Positions 33,001 through 33,575 of a stretch of DNA of 33,575 nt are shown here, in pieces. Each line of letters begins with the position of its first letter. The first letter of the stretch is position 1. The notes below the pieces were generated by a model. That model saw only the letters and a program-made list of their open reading frames with translations, was not told where the DNA came from and did no database searches. Origin of the DNA: Nitrospira sp. UBA5699 (GTDB lineage Bacteria; Nitrospirota; Nitrospiria; Nitrospirales; Nitrospiraceae); the NCBI GenBank assembly GCA_002420105.1, contig DIHJ01000017.1, positions 1-33,575 of the forward strand. Direction: 5' to 3'. A program made the translations under genes and the position numbers.

Positions 33001-33575
33001 CCACGCGTTCGGTGCGACGACCTGGCCGCACGGCGGGTTCGGCGTGACGATCGTGGAGCCGTTCGGGTCCACCTATCACGATCCGAAGAACGGCAAGCTG
33101 GTGTGGAGCGGTCCGGTCGCGGACATTCATACCAACGAGCCGGTCGGGTACGGCGTCAGCGGCAGCTTCCGTGAGTTGATGGTCTCCATCCACGACACGG
33201 TGCCGCATACGGTCAACGTCATCGAAGCCGGCAATCCTCCCGGACAGCCGGTGGAAGTGGCCCTGGAAGCTGGAAAGACCATTTCGTTCCAGATGCCAGA
33301 GAAGATCATGAACGCGCCGAACAAGTACATCAACGGCGGCACGCATACGACCGGCAGCGGCTTCAACTTCCGCGCGGAACCGTTTGCGCAACGCCTGTCG
33401 AACAATCCGGATACCTCGAAGCTGTTCAGCAGCGCGATCCACGGAGACCCGGATACGCCGCTCCTGCGGGCGTACACGGGCGACACCATGGTGTTCCGCC
33501 TGTTGCACCAGCTGATGAACGAATCGCACGTCTGGACGATCGCCGGCCATACCTTCCTCACGGAGCGGTATGCGG
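30062..33575 (+). CDS. Giant exported multicopper oxidase (cut by window end)
   Basis: The reading frame is open from ATG 30062 to the window edge, at least 1171 residues, so the C-terminus is missing. An N-terminal basic stretch and hydrophobic segment (about residues 17-38, ending LVATPLFAAG) form a signal peptide. Copper motifs are visible: FHSHH (H451, H453, H454), HCHVAHHYVAGM (H526, C527, H528, H532, M537: type 1 and trinuclear ligands), IHPHFF (H831, H833) and FWHDH (H979, H981). The length implies several cupredoxin domains, far larger than the about 500 residues of a laccase-type oxidase. GGGGAGG six bases before the ATG supports this start. The substrate is unknown; a role in periplasmic redox or copper handling is inferred. 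The long minus-strand open frame beneath it is a shadow. Confidence 0.88.
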   Translation, partial: MRSFLFQPQRKRRRGSLSLMLHSVLLTGSLVATPLFAAGPGDSSHAGHATPVAMPGWTQQLKGQTVVENAIEGRAGNAEMMEMQHHRLMEKLEQQAQKDAQAQQTSGAFNNMSMMHQYMGQDGSSFLLMTDSGKGEPVSASGGKCPANAPVKKYDISMINIEITLNRWLDYYPGYMYVLTEDVEKARAEEAKNKAARDKDGYDPGAVTTGLQGDVIQPLVIRANQGDCVKMTLRNQMEAEDGSLFIQASSTIVSATGKPATTTNPDSIVAPGKSQEFEWYIHPHMQEGVRQFHSYSHDRELTVLGLFGAFIVEPKGSKYVDSIGSGPDKEVKTGWQVNIDNGSGPDFREFVLFYHEIGDEAFRPLNKKGDFLPQRDPLTDAYRPGGRAINYRSEPFGIDQMHLQHEYFGFEDESLAYSAYTFGDVPTTIARGYLGDPVKWRLVHGGSEVFHSHHPHSGSIRWQRSPGTEPNNLWAMGQDGPVKYPVVRTKSDRVDVEVIGPSESLDLEPECGGGGCQHLAGEFLYHCHVAHHYVAGMWGYGRFYNTLQVGAGHTDTMPDLAELPDRKGRMKLGVSSDKLIGTTVDWFGKKFKIVDKSQKTNWKSDPAVVNVKDWVEMWVPAAGKPGHTEDEKGQIMAYDATVWDWKWNGNVAVGERESTAQNPKYPAAAKWDDSTRPAILFDPTTGRMAWPLFKPHFGKRVPFSANHNGAPWLEPIHQDANGERTSEPAKPGEQGRWSLCPENANQKFYNIHFVRMPITLAKKQGKEPAIVDKDGLIYLLHEEERLTRANDDLKLPAVIRANIYDCVDLVLTSEWDDDDYTNFQSSKINIHPHFFQFDTGNSDGVISGFEYEMSVRPFTMWGKKTKHGLPAPMVAKIVGGAKAGATSIKIQMAPGATPFHVNTELMVGMDCLEKGNDPTASLPRDKSCSEVARIKEIKGDSITFFKPLKHNHPANDLVSPEFVRYRWWVDVDMGTVFWHDHAFGATTWPHGGFGVTIVEPFGSTYHDPKNGKLVWSGPVADIHTNEPVGYGVSGSFRELMVSIHDTVPHTVNVIEAGNPPGQPVEVALEAGKTISFQMPEKIMNAPNKYINGGTHTTGSGFNFRAEPFAQRLSNNPDTSKLFSSAIHGDPDTPLLRAYTGDTMVFRLLHQLMNESHVWTIAGHTFLTERYA

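Noticed and set aside
30482..33550. Open frame of 1022 codons on the minus strand
   Set aside because: It is the shadow of the plus-strand multicopper oxidase, which has clear copper motifs, a signal peptide and a ribosome site; the minus frame has low-complexity Arg/Asp/His/Val composition typical of antisense translation in GC-rich DNA.

Overview
The window is a GC-rich bacterial chromosome segment with dense, mostly real gene order and no rRNA, tRNA, CRISPR array, transposase or phage gene that I could find. The gene set suggests the Nitrospira lineage (Nitrospirota): a bacterial deoxyhypusine-synthase-like protein beside a pyruvoyl-type arginine decarboxylase, several sigma-54 regulators, and a very large periplasmic multicopper oxidase. 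This assignment is inference from content; no marker gene in the window proves it.

Layout. (1) Positions 1-5373, plus strand: polyamine-flavoured cluster with a deoxyhypusine-synthase-like protein, a DsbA-like thiol protein, a small zinc-ribbon protein, an aldehyde dehydrogenase, pyruvoyl arginine decarboxylase and an agmatinase. Together they could make arginine > agmatine > putrescine > homospermidine. (2) 5416-5491: an inverted pair of heptanucleotide repeats, then an RluF-type pseudouridine synthase. (3) 6279-11900, minus strand: a type-I-secretion-like operon (HlyD, TolC, ABC, four-helix-bundle membrane protein) whose ABC ATPase has lost nearly all its catalytic motifs. (4) 12087-13840: purEK. 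(5) 14051-15904: a membrane hybrid histidine kinase lacking both phospho-acceptor residues. (6) 15924-19493, minus strand: rhomboid protease, DHH phosphoesterase, LOG-family nucleosidase, CBS-PilZ-like protein. (7) 19672-22978: a translationally coupled trio of DUF692/MNIO oxidase fused to an unknown C-terminal domain, a tRNA-dihydrouridine synthase and a Maf pyrophosphatase, then an exported protein of unknown function. (8) 23968-29416: sigma-54-linked regulatory block with an NtrC-type regulator, a PAS histidine kinase, a receiver-only regulator and a second sigma-54 activator with a cysteine-rich PAS-like sensor. A good sigma-54 promoter precedes the receiver gene and a weaker one lies ahead of the NtrC gene. 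(9) 29417-30061: 645 bases without a convincing gene, whose second half holds interlocking perfect inverted repeats (possible pseudoknotted leader RNA). (10) 30062 to the window end: a giant multicopper oxidase, still open at the edge.

Most promising for novelty: the structured leader before the multicopper oxidase, the catalytically dead ABC in an otherwise complete export operon, the one-polypeptide MNIO fusion, and the hybrid kinase with no phosphorelay residues. All motif calls were read by eye from translations; no database search or folding program was run.
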